A stretch of 64,000 bases of DNA, taken from assembly GCF_030866765.1 (NCBI RefSeq), contig NZ_CP133017.1, forward strand, positions 4,632,001-4,696,000, given 5' to 3'. Below the pieces are notes generated by a model, which worked only from the letters and a program-made list of their open reading frames with translations, ran no database searches and was not told the origin of the DNA. Positions 1-8,541 of the stretch are shown one piece after another. Made by a program: the position numbers and the translations under genes. The number at the start of each line of letters is the position of its first letter. Position 1 is the stretch's first letter. This DNA is from Paenibacillus silvisoli (GTDB lineage: Bacteria; Bacillota; Bacilli; Paenibacillales; Paenibacillaceae).

Positions 1-862
1 TGACCGGCCTTTCCTCGCTCATCGCACGCATGATGTCCTCGAATTCCTTCCTGTCGAACAGCCAGCGCTGGGTGCGCCATTGCTGCCGGATGCTTTGCGA
101 CGCAACCGCCGCGCTTGGCTTCTCGCCTGTCAGCTCGGACAGCGAGACGATAAACTCATCGTGCGCCATCGACTCGTAAAACATGCGTTCCTTCAGCATC
201 GGAAGCCATTCCGACGTTCGCGGCTTGTCCGGCCAGTTCGTTACCCGCGCGACCCTAAGCGGTACATTCGCCTCTTGCCCGCTTCCGATCCGCGCCAGCA
301 GCTCGTTGATTTCCGAGCTCGTTTTGCCCGCAACCATCCAAACGTCGTCTTGAATGCGCACCGCTCCCTCAAGTCCGGCCGGACGCTCCGAGCTCTGCTC
401 CGGAACCAGAACGACGAGCGATTCGCGGGATTCCGCCGGCTTCGCCTGCTCCGCCGTTTCCCCGCTTGCGGCCTGCGCCTGCTCTGCGGTAATCCGCTCC
501 GAAATGCGATGGAGCATTTCCTCGAGCACATTGTCGGCGATATCGGTCTTGACGACGTAATCGATCGCGCCGAGCCGCATCGCATCCTGAAGAAAATGAA
601 AATCCTGATGGCATGTCAGCACGACGGTCTTCACGGCCGGATAGCGCTCTTTGACATTCCGCATCAGCTCGAAGCCGTCCATGACGGGCATCGTTAAATC
701 GGTCATCAGCAAATCGATCGGCATTTGACTCAGCATGTCCAGCGCGCTTTCCCCGTTGTCCGCTTCCGCCACGATTTCGAACCCGCATTCCTTCCACGGG
801 ACGGTAAAGACGAGCCCCTTGCGCACCAAATGCTCGTCGTCCACGATCAATGTTCTAATCAT
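1..862 (-). CDS. Response regulator, YesN-like, partial (C-terminus beyond left edge)
   Basis: The reading frame starts with ATG at 862 and stays open for 287 codons to the window edge, so the C-terminal part is missing. Residues 1-120 form a receiver domain: acidic pocket D8/D9, phospho-acceptor D55 in LLMTDLTMPVMDG, T83 and K105. A Gln/Ala-rich linker follows, then a stretch that would precede the DNA-binding region. AGGAGG lies 6 nt before the ATG, and the start overlaps the kinase stop by 8 nt (ATGATTAG), so the pair is translationally coupled. With a YesM-type kinase as partner, an AraC-type helix-turn-helix at the unseen end is expected, but that is inference. Such pairs usually control carbohydrate uptake genes. 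Confidence 0.9.
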   Translation of the reverse strand, partial: MIRTLIVDDEHLVRKGLVFTVPWKECGFEIVAEADNGESALDMLSQMPIDLLMTDLTMPVMDGFELMRNVKERYPAVKTVVLTCHQDFHFLQDAMRLGAIDYVVKTDIADNVLEEMLHRISERITAEQAQAASGETAEQAKPAESRESLVVLVPEQSSERPAGLEGAVRIQDDVWMVAGKTSSEINELLARIGSGQEANVPLRVARVTNWPDKPRTSEWLPMLKERMFYESMAHDEFIVSLSELTGEKPSAAVASQSIRQQWRTQRWLFDRKEFEDIMRAMSEERPV

Positions 863-2630
863 CCCAAACCTCCTTCACCACGGTCGGCAGCAGCAGCTTC
901 ATTTCCGTTCCGACGCCTGGCTCGCTTTCCACTTGGAGCCCGTAAGGCTCGCCGTAGTACATTTTCACGATATTGTTCACGAAGCTTAGTCCGATGCCGA
1001 GGCCGACCTTGCGGCGCTCCTTGCCGTCCGTGTCGTCGAAGAACAGCTTGTCTACAACTTCAGGCGGCATGCCTTCCCCGTTGTCCTTCACGCTGATGGA
1101 CAGATGGCTGTCGTCCGCCCATTCGACGCGCACGATGATCGTGCCGTCCTTATGCTTGAAGCCGTGATACATCGCGTTCTCCACGAGCGGCTGCAAAATA
1201 AACCGCGGCATTTCGACCGCGCTGGTCCCGTCCTCCAGCTCGATCTCGACTTGGAACTTATGGTTGTACCGGATTTGCTGGAGCTCCACGTAATCCCGGA
1301 CGGTCTGGATTTCATCGCCCACCGTCACGATTTTCCCTTCCTTGCCCAAGTTGTAGTTGAGCACGCGCGTGAAAATCATCAGCAGCCGGACGATTTCGTC
1401 CTGCCCGTTAATCCGTGCGAGCCATTGCGCCGTGTTCAACGTGTTATGGATAAAATGCGGGTTCATCTGGTACATCAGCTTCTCGACCTCGAGATGTCGT
1501 TTGCGCGACTCCTTCTGCTCGATTTCCGACATCAAGCCCCGAATGCGCTGGCGCATCTCGTAGAAGTGGGACAGCAGCTCGTCGAACTCCTTGATGTGCA
1601 GCGAAACGGGCGGCTCGTTGAACCGGTTGTCGCCGAGATGCTTGAACTGGTTGCGGATGCGCTGCAGCGGACCGTAGATCATGCTCCAAATCGCCCAGCC
1701 GATACCGAGGCCGATAAGAAGCGACAGGACGCCGACCGCGGCGAACCGCCGCAGCCAGGCATTCATTTCTTTATGGTAATCGGTCCGGTCGATGGCGACG
1801 GCAAGCTTGATGCCGTAGCTGCTCTTCGTTTCGAAGTAAACGAGATCGTCGCCGAGCCGGTCTTGAATGCCGCCGATGCCGGCGCCGACCGGGAAGTCGG
1901 TATCGCCGTCTTGGCTGCTGTAGATGATGTTGTCTTTCTCGTCGAGCAGCAGATGCCGCACCGGCATGCCGTACGGATCGTTGTTGAACAGGCCGGTAAT
2001 GGCGGACACGTTCGTCTCGATGTAGACGTAGATCGGCGCTACGCTCCGATCGTTGCTCGCGCCGGTTTCCGTTTGCCGCATGATCGAGAAAACGGAGTTT
2101 TTGCTGTTCGTGTACAGCGTGCGATGCGGGCCGTGGATCGTATAGTTGCCCGTATGCTGGTTGATTTTGTCGAAGTCGTCGATGTCGAGCTTCGGGTTGA
2201 TATAGAGATTTTCGAACAGAAACTGCTTCGTCTCCGGCAAATAGTACGCGGTTAACCCGAGCAGCGGGTTCGTATAGTTGATGAGCGTGATGTAGTTCTC
2301 GATCTCATCGGCCAGGTTCTTCCGATCGAGCGGGTCGGCCGAGGTGAGAAAGCTCTTCAGGTCTTTGCCGACCTTCCCCTCGAACGCGAGCTGGCGCGAA
2401 GAGTAGTCAAGGTTGCTTAGAATCGACTCCATCCCTTTGCGTTCTTGCTCGAGGTTTTTCTCGACCCCTTTCTCAACCTTGTTCTGCAGCACGTTATAAA
2501 TGCCGTAAAACGAAATGAGACCGATCAGCGTAAGCGGAATAATAACGGATAATCCAAGCATGCCCAGCAGGCGATGCTTCAGCGTATAGGGCAGCACGTC
2601 CAGCTTGGGCTTGAAAGTTCGTTTCAGCAT
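855..2630 (-). CDS. Sensor histidine kinase, YesM family
   Basis: A 591-residue membrane kinase. A transmembrane helix lies near residues 24-46, followed by an extracellular sensor region of about 240 residues, a second helix near 295-317 and a HAMP linker. The His-kinase box MNPHFIHNTLN has its phospho-acceptor His near residue 391. The HATPase domain shows the N box (LVENAMYHGFKHK) and the G boxes DNGEGMPPE and GLGIGLSFVNNIV. This order is that of YesM/LytS-type kinases, which phosphorylate YesN-type regulators in response to extracellular sugars. It overlaps the regulator gene. GGAGG lies 13 nt before the chosen ATG, which is long; no better in-frame ATG, GTG or TTG is present upstream. 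The ligand is unknown. Confidence 0.93.
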   Translation of the reverse strand: MLKRTFKPKLDVLPYTLKHRLLGMLGLSVIIPLTLIGLISFYGIYNVLQNKVEKGVEKNLEQERKGMESILSNLDYSSRQLAFEGKVGKDLKSFLTSADPLDRKNLADEIENYITLINYTNPLLGLTAYYLPETKQFLFENLYINPKLDIDDFDKINQHTGNYTIHGPHRTLYTNSKNSVFSIMRQTETGASNDRSVAPIYVYIETNVSAITGLFNNDPYGMPVRHLLLDEKDNIIYSSQDGDTDFPVGAGIGGIQDRLGDDLVYFETKSSYGIKLAVAIDRTDYHKEMNAWLRRFAAVGVLSLLIGLGIGWAIWSMIYGPLQRIRNQFKHLGDNRFNEPPVSLHIKEFDELLSHFYEMRQRIRGLMSEIEQKESRKRHLEVEKLMYQMNPHFIHNTLNTAQWLARINGQDEIVRLLMIFTRVLNYNLGKEGKIVTVGDEIQTVRDYVELQQIRYNHKFQVEIELEDGTSAVEMPRFILQPLVENAMYHGFKHKDGTIIVRVEWADDSHLSISVKDNGEGMPPEVVDKLFFDDTDGKERRKVGLGIGLSFVNNIVKMYYGEPYGLQVESEPGVGTEMKLLLPTVVKEVWDD

Positions 2631-2932
2631 GTTCGGCAGCGTTCCTCCTTCTGTGGTGCGGGCAGCGAATGGGGCGGCACGGCATGAGAAAACCTCCTTG
2701 CGGCGCCAAGCATCAGCTTAACGGACAAGGAGGTGAGATGAGCTTGCCTATGATTCTGCTCGGCCACGGCTGCTTGAAGGTAAGGTTGGTTGAAAGCTCC
2801 TGATGCTTCGACTATTTTACATCTAGTTGATGCACAAGAACAACTCCCCGGGCGGCGCGGTTCGCTAACTAGTGAAAGTATCTGCTTCGGGCTTTGAAAA
2901 TATTCCTGTACTGGCAAAGGGCGATGGCAGCG
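2631..2932. other. Intergenic region upstream of the YesM-type kinase gene
   Basis: About 300 bp between the EamA transporter stop and the kinase start, both on the minus strand. No convincing sigma-A promoter or terminator was seen. The stretch is rich in Shine-Dalgarno-like motifs: AAGGAGG at 2699-2693 (minus) with an ATG 7 nt downstream opening a 63-codon frame that overlaps the kinase gene, GGAGG again just before the kinase start, and on the plus strand AAGGAGGTGA before a 21-codon frame (2738-2803). None of these small frames resembles a known protein. Confidence 0.5.
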
Positions 2933-3883
2933 TTAGCCCGCGGCCGATTCCTGCTTTGCGCGGCGGCCCGCTCTTGTCGGCAGGCTGATGCCGATCAAGC
3001 CCATGAACATGAGCGCGGCGCCGACGAGCTGACCGGAGTAGACAGGTTCCTGGAAAAACACCACGCCGGAGAGTACGGCGGCCAGCGGCGTTAAGTACCT
3101 GTAGAAGCTCGCGGTTGCGGCGCCGATCTGCGGCATCGCTTTGTTCCATAGCAAGAAGCAGACGATCGTGATGACGATCACGTTGAACGCAAGCGCGCCA
3201 ATGGCTGGCCAGCCCATGCCGACCCAGTCGGTCGTACCGAAGGCCGGGTAAGCGAACGGCAGCATGAACAGCGTGCCGAATGCGAACATCCACGTCGTCA
3301 TCCGCAGGGAGGAGTAGGTTTTGAGCAGCGGGATGCATGCCGCGGAGTAGAAGCCGCCGCAGACGCTGACTGCAAACGCCAGCAGGTTGCCGAGCAGCAG
3401 ATCGGAATCGAGCGAGAAGCTGCCGCCTGCCAGAATGACCATCACTACGCCGGCCATCGACAGGAGGCCGTAGCCAAGGAGCGATTTCCGTATCTTCTCC
3501 TTCGTAAACAGCGGCGCGAAGATCGCGGCGAAAATCGGCCATGGCGCGATGCTTAGAATCGAGGAATTGGCCAGCGTCGTATAGTTGATCGAGACGACAA
3601 CGAAGCTTTCGAGCATCGTCGTGCCGATGAGACCGAGGACGATGAATTTCCAGAGGTCTTTCAGGCGAATGCCGACGCTGCCTTCGAACCACCGGAGCAA
3701 GCCGAACATGATGACGGCCGAAATGCCGAAACGAAGCACGAGAAATAAGAGCGGATCAAGCGATTCCAAGCCAACTTTAACTACCGCGTAGTTCAACCCC
3801 CAGAAAAACGCGATCGTGCCAAGCAAAACATACGCGCTAACCGCCGATTTTCCTTGCCGGGCGGCCGGTTGTAACGGTTTCAA
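2933..3883 (-). CDS. EamA/DMT-family transporter
   Basis: A 316-residue integral membrane protein with about ten hydrophobic helices arranged as two EamA repeats, the layout of DMT-superfamily metabolite exporters (RhaT/YdcZ-like). The first helix contains the typical FFWGLNYAVVKVGL pattern, and the second half carries the usual aromatic/Gly-rich helices. The start is taken as TTG at 3883, preceded by AGGAGAG 8 nt upstream. An ATG lying between that site and the TTG opens only a three-codon frame, ATG-TTC-CGT-TGA, whose stop overlaps the TTG. It stands alone, with no obvious operon partner. Substrate cannot be predicted; amino acid or metabolite efflux is typical of the family. Confidence 0.88.
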   Translation of the reverse strand: MKPLQPAARQGKSAVSAYVLLGTIAFFWGLNYAVVKVGLESLDPLLFLVLRFGISAVIMFGLLRWFEGSVGIRLKDLWKFIVLGLIGTTMLESFVVVSINYTTLANSSILSIAPWPIFAAIFAPLFTKEKIRKSLLGYGLLSMAGVVMVILAGGSFSLDSDLLLGNLLAFAVSVCGGFYSAACIPLLKTYSSLRMTTWMFAFGTLFMLPFAYPAFGTTDWVGMGWPAIGALAFNVIVITIVCFLLWNKAMPQIGAATASFYRYLTPLAAVLSGVVFFQEPVYSGQLVGAALMFMGLIGISLPTRAGRRAKQESAAG

Positions 3884-4021
3884 CGGAACATCTCTCCTGT
3901 CGCCTATTAGTCCAGCCTATTGTAAAGCCGCCTCCCGGTTGCTGGCAATACAGGAAATTGTAAAAAAGGGACAAGGAGGGGCGGCTGACACGTGAGCTCG
4001 CTCTGATGATCTCGGGGAGTT

Positions 4022-4418
4022 ATGTATGATTTTTCGTACATGCAGGCTGTAAAACGCGGTTGTTGGCGGCAATTTAGATGAAAAATCGTACAAAAATGTT
4101 TGTTCCGGCAGTTGTGCGGTCGTTTCTGTATGATATTTCGTACAAACGAGCCAAATTCGGCGGTAGTTGAGAGGTGTTTGTGTGTTATTTCGTACAAACG
4201 AGCCAATTCAGCGGTTGGGACGATCAGAAATGTTGCATAATATACAACTTTATTTCCTGATTTATGGATAAAGTCGGAGTTGATGTTGCAGAAAATACAA
4301 CAATCTTCCCCAGGAACAGGCTTAATATCATCATTAAGCAATCAATTGTTGTATTTTTGTACAACATTACTGCAACGAGCGGCTGAAAGCGTCGGGAATG
4401 TTGTATAGCATACAACAT
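4022..4418. repeat. Array of eight degenerate palindromes, about 52 bp period
   Basis: Eight short palindromes have centres near 4031, 4087, 4135, 4187, 4240, 4293, 4356 and 4408. The first four centre on TGTA...TACA with an ATTTCGTACA right half; the last four on GTTG...CAAC. The clearest are GTTGTA/TACAAC at 4348-4365 and ATGTTGTAT/ATACAACAT at 4398-4418. Linkers share GCGG and CGAGCCAA motifs, so the unit seems to be the whole ~52 bp, not only the palindrome. Open frames across this gap on the minus strand are broken by the repeat structure and have no protein-like character. This array fills most of the 564-bp gap between the EamA and GNAT genes. Confidence 0.75.
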
Positions 4419-4431
4419 TTTCGACACGCAC

Positions 4432-4458
4432 AAAAAAAGCGCTCTCTTCAAGGGCGCC
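4432..4458 (-). terminator. Rho-independent terminator of the MFS-GNAT operon
   Basis: On the minus strand a GC-rich stem (GGCGCCC...GAGAGCGC) overlaps the GNAT stop codon and is followed by seven T residues. It separates the operon from the palindrome array. Confidence 0.75.
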
Positions 4459-4909
4459 CTTCTTGTCTAAACTCCGTTATATACAACCCCGGCGCCGCCT
4501 CGAACTCGCGGATCTCCTCGAAGCCCAGCTTGGCGTACAGCCGCTTGGCCGGGAGATTCGCCGCTCCCGTCGCCACGATGAACGCATCGGCGCCGCCTTC
4601 GAACTTCTCGAGCACGAACCGCACCAACCGTTCGCCAATCCCTCTGCGATGAAAATCCGGATGAACGACGAGCCGATGTATGTCGACAACGCCGTCCTCC
4701 ACCTTGTACGAGATGGCACCGGCAAGCTCGTCACCGTCGAAGCAGCCGTAAAACACTTCGTCGCATTCGCGCAGCGTTTCCACCGTATCATGCAGCCCGG
4801 GAATCCCGTCGAAGCCGATCAACTCGGCTTCGATTCGGTATGCAGGCACCTGCACCGCCAGCAGATGCTCCGCTTGACGGGCATCCTTCACATCAAGCAG
4901 CTTCATCAT
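4448..4909 (-). CDS. GNAT family N-acetyltransferase
   Basis: A 153-residue protein with the GNAT fold. Motif A is VVHPDFHRRGIGERLVRFV, with the RRGIG pyrophosphate-binding loop for acetyl-CoA, followed by ANLPAKRLYAKLGFEE, the usual motif B. It transfers an acetyl group to an unknown amine. The start overlaps the stop of the upstream MFS gene by 4 nt (ATGA), and two consecutive ATG codons are present, so the exact start may be one codon later. The tight coupling to a multidrug-type pump suggests a role in detoxification or in modifying an exported compound. Confidence 0.9.
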   Translation of the reverse strand: MMKLLDVKDARQAEHLLAVQVPAYRIEAELIGFDGIPGLHDTVETLRECDEVFYGCFDGDELAGAISYKVEDGVVDIHRLVVHPDFHRRGIGERLVRFVLEKFEGGADAFIVATGAANLPAKRLYAKLGFEEIREFEAAPGLYITEFRQEGRP

Positions 4910-6447
4910 AACGATGCCGCTTCAGCCGCACTATCGCTGACATTCGCTTCGTTTTCTTTTTTCGTCACAAGCACGCCCTTCTTCAAGCCCCAACAGATGA
5001 AGAACGACACGACGGCAAGCACGAACGAAATCCAGTACAGATGCGTGAACGAGTCGGCGAACACGTTCTTGATCTGATCAAGCAGCGTAGGATCCATGTC
5101 CGCCGGAATCGAACCGGTCGAAATTTCGCCGAGCTTCGCAGCCTGCTCGTTCGTCATGGAACCGGCCAGTCCTTTCAAGCCGGACGTTACGTTCGCCGCC
5201 AGCACGGAGCCGAACAGGCTGAAGCCGATCGTCATGCCGATGGATTGGAACAGCGTTACGGACGAGAGCGCGATGCCGCTGTGCTCTTTCTCCACCGATT
5301 CCTGCACGATCAGCTGGTTGCCGAACATCGTGCCGAAGCCTAAGCCGAGAATGACGAAGTACAGAATGAACGTCCAGATCGGCGTAGTCACGTGAGTGGT
5401 CGAGAGCAGGTAGAAGCTGATGACCGGCAAAATAAACGAAACGCCGTAAATGGTACGGTATGGCAGCTTTGTCATTAAGCGTCCCGCCAATACGCTGGAA
5501 AGGATCGCGCCTGCCATCAGAGGCAGCGTCAGATAGCCTGCGGCCGTCGGCGTCAGACCGAGCACATTTTGCGCGAAGAACGGGAACGACGAGAGCGCGC
5601 CCATCGCCGCGAGAATAAAGACGAATACGAGTGCGGAAAGCACGACGAAATTGCGGTTCTTGAACAGATGAAGCGGCAAAATCGGTTCTTTCACTTTGGA
5701 TTCGACCAAGATGAAAAGCAGCAGCAGCGCCAGTCCGATCGCCATCAAAGTGAGCATAATCGGCTCCGTCCAGCCGTAGCCTTCGGTTTGATGCAGCACC
5801 GGCGTCAGCAGCAGGCTGATCAACGCGGACACAAGCAATATGGCGCCGTACCAGTCGACGCTGACCTTCCGTTCCACTTTCGTTTCCTGAAGGCCCATCG
5901 ACAGAATGACGGCGGCCAGAATGCCGACCGGAATGTTCACGAGGAAGATCCAGTGCCACGAAATATGCTGGGCAAAATATCCCCCGACAAGCGGACCGAC
6001 GAGCTGCGGAATAAACATGACCGCGCCGAATATCCCTTGTATTTTCGCCCGCTGCTCGACAGGGAACGAATCGCCGAAAATAACCATCGCGAGCGGCATC
6101 AGTCCCCCTGCGCCTATCCCTTGGATGCCCCGTCCGATCAGGAGCACCTCCATCGACGGAGCTAGACCGCTGATGATCGAACCGCCGATAAACAAGCCCA
6201 TGCTGAGCAAATAAATCTTTTTGCGGCCGTAAAGATCGGCCAGCTTGCCGAGCACCGCCATAAACGACGTCATCGCAAGCATATAGACCCCGCCTACCCA
6301 GCCGTACAGCGCCAAGCCGCCGAGATCGCGGATAATCGTAGGCATCGCCGTGGACACGACCGTTTCGTCGAGCTCCGCGAAAATAACCCCGATCATCAAA
6401 CCGATCAGGATCAATGTTTTGTTGCTTTCTTTCTGTGTCTGTTTCAA
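4906..6447 (-). CDS. MFS transporter, DHA2 (EmrB/QacA) type
   Basis: A 513-residue protein with about fourteen transmembrane helices, the DHA2 drug:H+ antiporter layout. Visible motifs are the loop 2-3 motif GKLADLYGRKKIY (motif A) and the TM5 antiporter motif near GPLVGGYFAQ (motif C); an acidic residue lies in TM1 (FAELDETVV). The start is TTG at 6447, preceded by AAAGGAGG about 10 nt upstream; the nearby ATG is out of frame. It is the first gene of a two-gene operon with the GNAT enzyme. Drug or metabolite efflux is likely, substrate unknown. Confidence 0.92.
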   Translation of the reverse strand: MKQTQKESNKTLILIGLMIGVIFAELDETVVSTAMPTIIRDLGGLALYGWVGGVYMLAMTSFMAVLGKLADLYGRKKIYLLSMGLFIGGSIISGLAPSMEVLLIGRGIQGIGAGGLMPLAMVIFGDSFPVEQRAKIQGIFGAVMFIPQLVGPLVGGYFAQHISWHWIFLVNIPVGILAAVILSMGLQETKVERKVSVDWYGAILLVSALISLLLTPVLHQTEGYGWTEPIMLTLMAIGLALLLLFILVESKVKEPILPLHLFKNRNFVVLSALVFVFILAAMGALSSFPFFAQNVLGLTPTAAGYLTLPLMAGAILSSVLAGRLMTKLPYRTIYGVSFILPVISFYLLSTTHVTTPIWTFILYFVILGLGFGTMFGNQLIVQESVEKEHSGIALSSVTLFQSIGMTIGFSLFGSVLAANVTSGLKGLAGSMTNEQAAKLGEISTGSIPADMDPTLLDQIKNVFADSFTHLYWISFVLAVVSFFICWGLKKGVLVTKKENEANVSDSAAEAASL

Positions 6448-6531
6448 ACCTCCACAGCCTCCTTTGCTGTCGTCATTGTATTCGAGTTTTGTGAACCGAA
6501 GATGAACAAATTCGCTTGCTCATTATATAAC

Positions 6532-6574
6532 AAAAAAAGACCGGTCTCCTCCGCCCTGCGAAGGAGAAACGGTC
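6532..6574 (-). terminator. Rho-independent terminator after the PhyH-like gene
   Basis: Minus strand: GACCG and TCTCC pair with GGAGA and CGGTC, and seven T residues follow. It lies 19 bp downstream of the dioxygenase stop and insulates it from the MFS gene. Confidence 0.9.
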
Positions 6575-6592
6575 ATCAATATGAACGATCGT

Positions 6593-7426
6593 TTAAGCTT
6601 TGGAATAAAGCGTCGGGAAGTACTCTTCCTTGTCGAACTTCATGCCCGGAACCGGACGCGCGCTCAAAAAACGAAGGTTATCGTGGCGCTGTCTGCTTTC
6701 GCGGTAATACGTGTGTCCCGGCATCAGATGCGCGACGACGGAAAGTCTCGGGTCGCTCGACATGTTCGGTCCGGAGCCATGGAACGTAAGCGCGTGATGG
6801 AAGCTGGCTTGGCCGGCCTTCAGGATGCAAGGCTCCTCCACCCAATCGCGCGTCGCGAATTTCGCTTTCAGCTTGCCCATATCCTGCTCGAAAAAGGTAT
6901 CGCTGCCTTCGACCGCGCCCCATTTGTGCGAGCCGAGAATGGTCAACATCGCGCCGTTCGAAAGGTCCGTATCCTGCAGCGCAATCCATACGGTAACCAT
7001 GTTCGGCGTGCTGCTGCAGCGCCAATAGCCGTAATCCTGATGCCAGCCGACATTGCCTGCCGTCGTCTCCTGGCCGTTCGTTCCCGGCTTGTAAATGACT
7101 TGGTCATGCCAGAGGCGGATGGACTCTTCGTCAAGCAGCTCGGCTGCCATTTTGCCCAAATTACGGTCGGTGACGACGGAGCGGACTTCATCGTTGATCC
7201 ACCAGCCGTTATCGAATTTGCGAATGGCAAGCGGATTATCGGACGGGTGATAATGGTGCATCGGCAAGCCGAAGCCGTCGTATTTGCGGGTCCATACGCG
7301 TTCATGCGCCGCGCGGAGCCTTTCGATCGTATCGTCATCGATCAGCTTCGGGCTGATCCAGTAGCCTTCGGTATCAAACTTCTTCTTATCTTCTTCCGTG
7401 ATCGTGTAGTCAATGACAATGCTCAT
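6593..7426 (-). CDS. Phytanoyl-CoA dioxygenase (PhyH) family protein
   Basis: A 277-residue Fe(II)/2-oxoglutarate oxygenase. The metal facial triad is visible as H129 and D131 in GWHQDYGYW and a distal His near 216 in TFHGSGPN; R227 in DPRLSVV would bind the 2-oxoglutarate carboxylate. Members hydroxylate small molecules; the substrate here is unknown. The gene is divergent from an AraC-type regulator, with a 128-bp shared promoter region that holds a TGTAA-N4-TTACA palindrome, so the regulator probably controls this gene. It is a single transcription unit closed by a strong terminator. A second PhyH protein lies at 47462-48295. Confidence 0.9.
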   Translation of the reverse strand: MSIVIDYTITEEDKKKFDTEGYWISPKLIDDDTIERLRAAHERVWTRKYDGFGLPMHHYHPSDNPLAIRKFDNGWWINDEVRSVVTDRNLGKMAAELLDEESIRLWHDQVIYKPGTNGQETTAGNVGWHQDYGYWRCSSTPNMVTVWIALQDTDLSNGAMLTILGSHKWGAVEGSDTFFEQDMGKLKAKFATRDWVEEPCILKAGQASFHHALTFHGSGPNMSSDPRLSVVAHLMPGHTYYRESRQRHDNLRFLSARPVPGMKFDKEEYFPTLYSKA

Positions 7427-7463
7427 TGCTGCCAGCCACCTCTTTCGCTCATATCGAAAATAT

Positions 7464-7477
7464 TGTAACTGCTTACA
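7464..7477. promoter_or_regulatory. Candidate operator between PhyH and AraC genes
   Basis: TGTAACTGCTTACA is an inverted repeat with 5-bp arms and a 4-bp spacer. It lies 38 bp upstream of the dioxygenase ATG and overlaps a possible minus-strand -10 (TACAAT). It could bind the adjacent AraC protein, but no known site was matched. Confidence 0.4.
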
Positions 7478-7498
7478 GTGTAGCGCTTCGGCGGCTCG

Positions 7499-7527
7499 TT
7501 GACTTCCGAAAACCTATCAAATAGGAT
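7499..7527 (+). promoter_or_regulatory. Predicted sigma-A promoter of the AraC gene
   Basis: TTGACT and TAGGAT are separated by 17 bp, about 27 bp upstream of the AraC start codon. Confidence 0.6.
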
Positions 7528-7554
7528 TAGAAACATAGAGATAATCAGACACGA

Positions 7555-8439
7555 ATGGAGCTGCCAGACGACATGCCTAAAGCCAAAAACGAGCCTTTTC
7601 GCTGGGAAACGCACAGCTATTATCCTGCCCGGGCCGGCATCCTGCCGGAGCTGGTCATGCTGGGCTACGACCGGTTTCACGAAGCGTCCCCGCTGGAGGA
7701 TCATCAGCACGACGGCTGCTTTGAATTCGTCTATGTCGAGAACGGCCGCGTAACGTGGGAAGTCGGCGATGACGTCTACCCGTCCTATACCGGCCAAATC
7801 TTCCATACGCGTCCCGGCGAATGGCACCGGGCGAAGCTGAATTTCATCGAGCCGTGCACGATTTGGTGGTTTATTTTGCGCGACCCGATGCTCGAGCCGG
7901 ACTGGCTGGCCTTTCAGGACGAGGAACGCCTTCAACTCCATCACGCGCTGCTGCAGCTTCCCCGCCTCGTCTCCGTCGACAGCCGCGTTCGCGAGCAGTT
8001 TCATCGGCTGCGCGCCATGATCGAGGAAGGCGCGGAGACGTTTCGGATGCGCCACCATCTGGTCGATATTTTGCTGCAGCTGCTGTATCCGCCGGCCGAC
8101 GCGCGGCAGCTGCCGCTCGACCTCAAGGAAGTGATGCTCGCGCTGACCGCCCGGATCGAGTCGGCTCCGGAGCAGCGATGGAGCAACAAAGAGCTGGCCG
8201 CGCTGGCCGGCGTCAGCGAGTCGCATTTTTACCGGCTGTTTCACAGCTTGCACGGCCAATCGCCGGCCAACTTTATCGACCGGGTGCGGATCAACCGCGC
8301 ATGCGAGCTGCTCCGGGAGCCGGGGGCCAACGTAACGGCGGTCGCGCTCGATCTCGGCTATAAGACGAGCCAGCATTTTGCCACCGTGTTCAAAAAATAT
8401 ATCGGCATGCCCCCGTCCCAATGGCGGGCGGCGCCTTGA
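7555..8439 (+). CDS. AraC family transcriptional regulator
   Basis: A 294-residue regulator. Residues about 40-120 form a cupin-like sensing domain with DHQHDGCFEFVYV, GQIFHTRPGEWHRA and similar strands. The last 100 residues hold two helix-turn-helix units: NKELAALAGVSESHFYRLFH and the signature ALDLGYKTSQHFATVFKKYIG. It probably activates the divergent dioxygenase gene in response to a small ligand. The ATG at 7555 lacks a clear ribosome binding site; a second in-frame ATG at 7573 is preceded by GGAG 12 nt upstream, so the true N-terminus may be six residues shorter. Confidence 0.9.
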   Translation: MELPDDMPKAKNEPFRWETHSYYPARAGILPELVMLGYDRFHEASPLEDHQHDGCFEFVYVENGRVTWEVGDDVYPSYTGQIFHTRPGEWHRAKLNFIEPCTIWWFILRDPMLEPDWLAFQDEERLQLHHALLQLPRLVSVDSRVREQFHRLRAMIEEGAETFRMRHHLVDILLQLLYPPADARQLPLDLKEVMLALTARIESAPEQRWSNKELAALAGVSESHFYRLFHSLHGQSPANFIDRVRINRACELLREPGANVTAVALDLGYKTSQHFATVFKKYIGMPPSQWRAAP

Positions 8440-8541
8440 TTTGCGGGTGGCGCGTGGTAAATTTCCACTCTGCCTCTATGGGCTGGAATGGAGTATAATA
8501 GAACTTTGTCCTACCTTACTTCACAACAGGAGATCCTACCT

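Noticed and set aside
3907-4451. Open frames of 144 and 75 codons on the minus strand
   Set aside because: They run through the palindrome array, have no ribosome binding site and show no protein-like composition.
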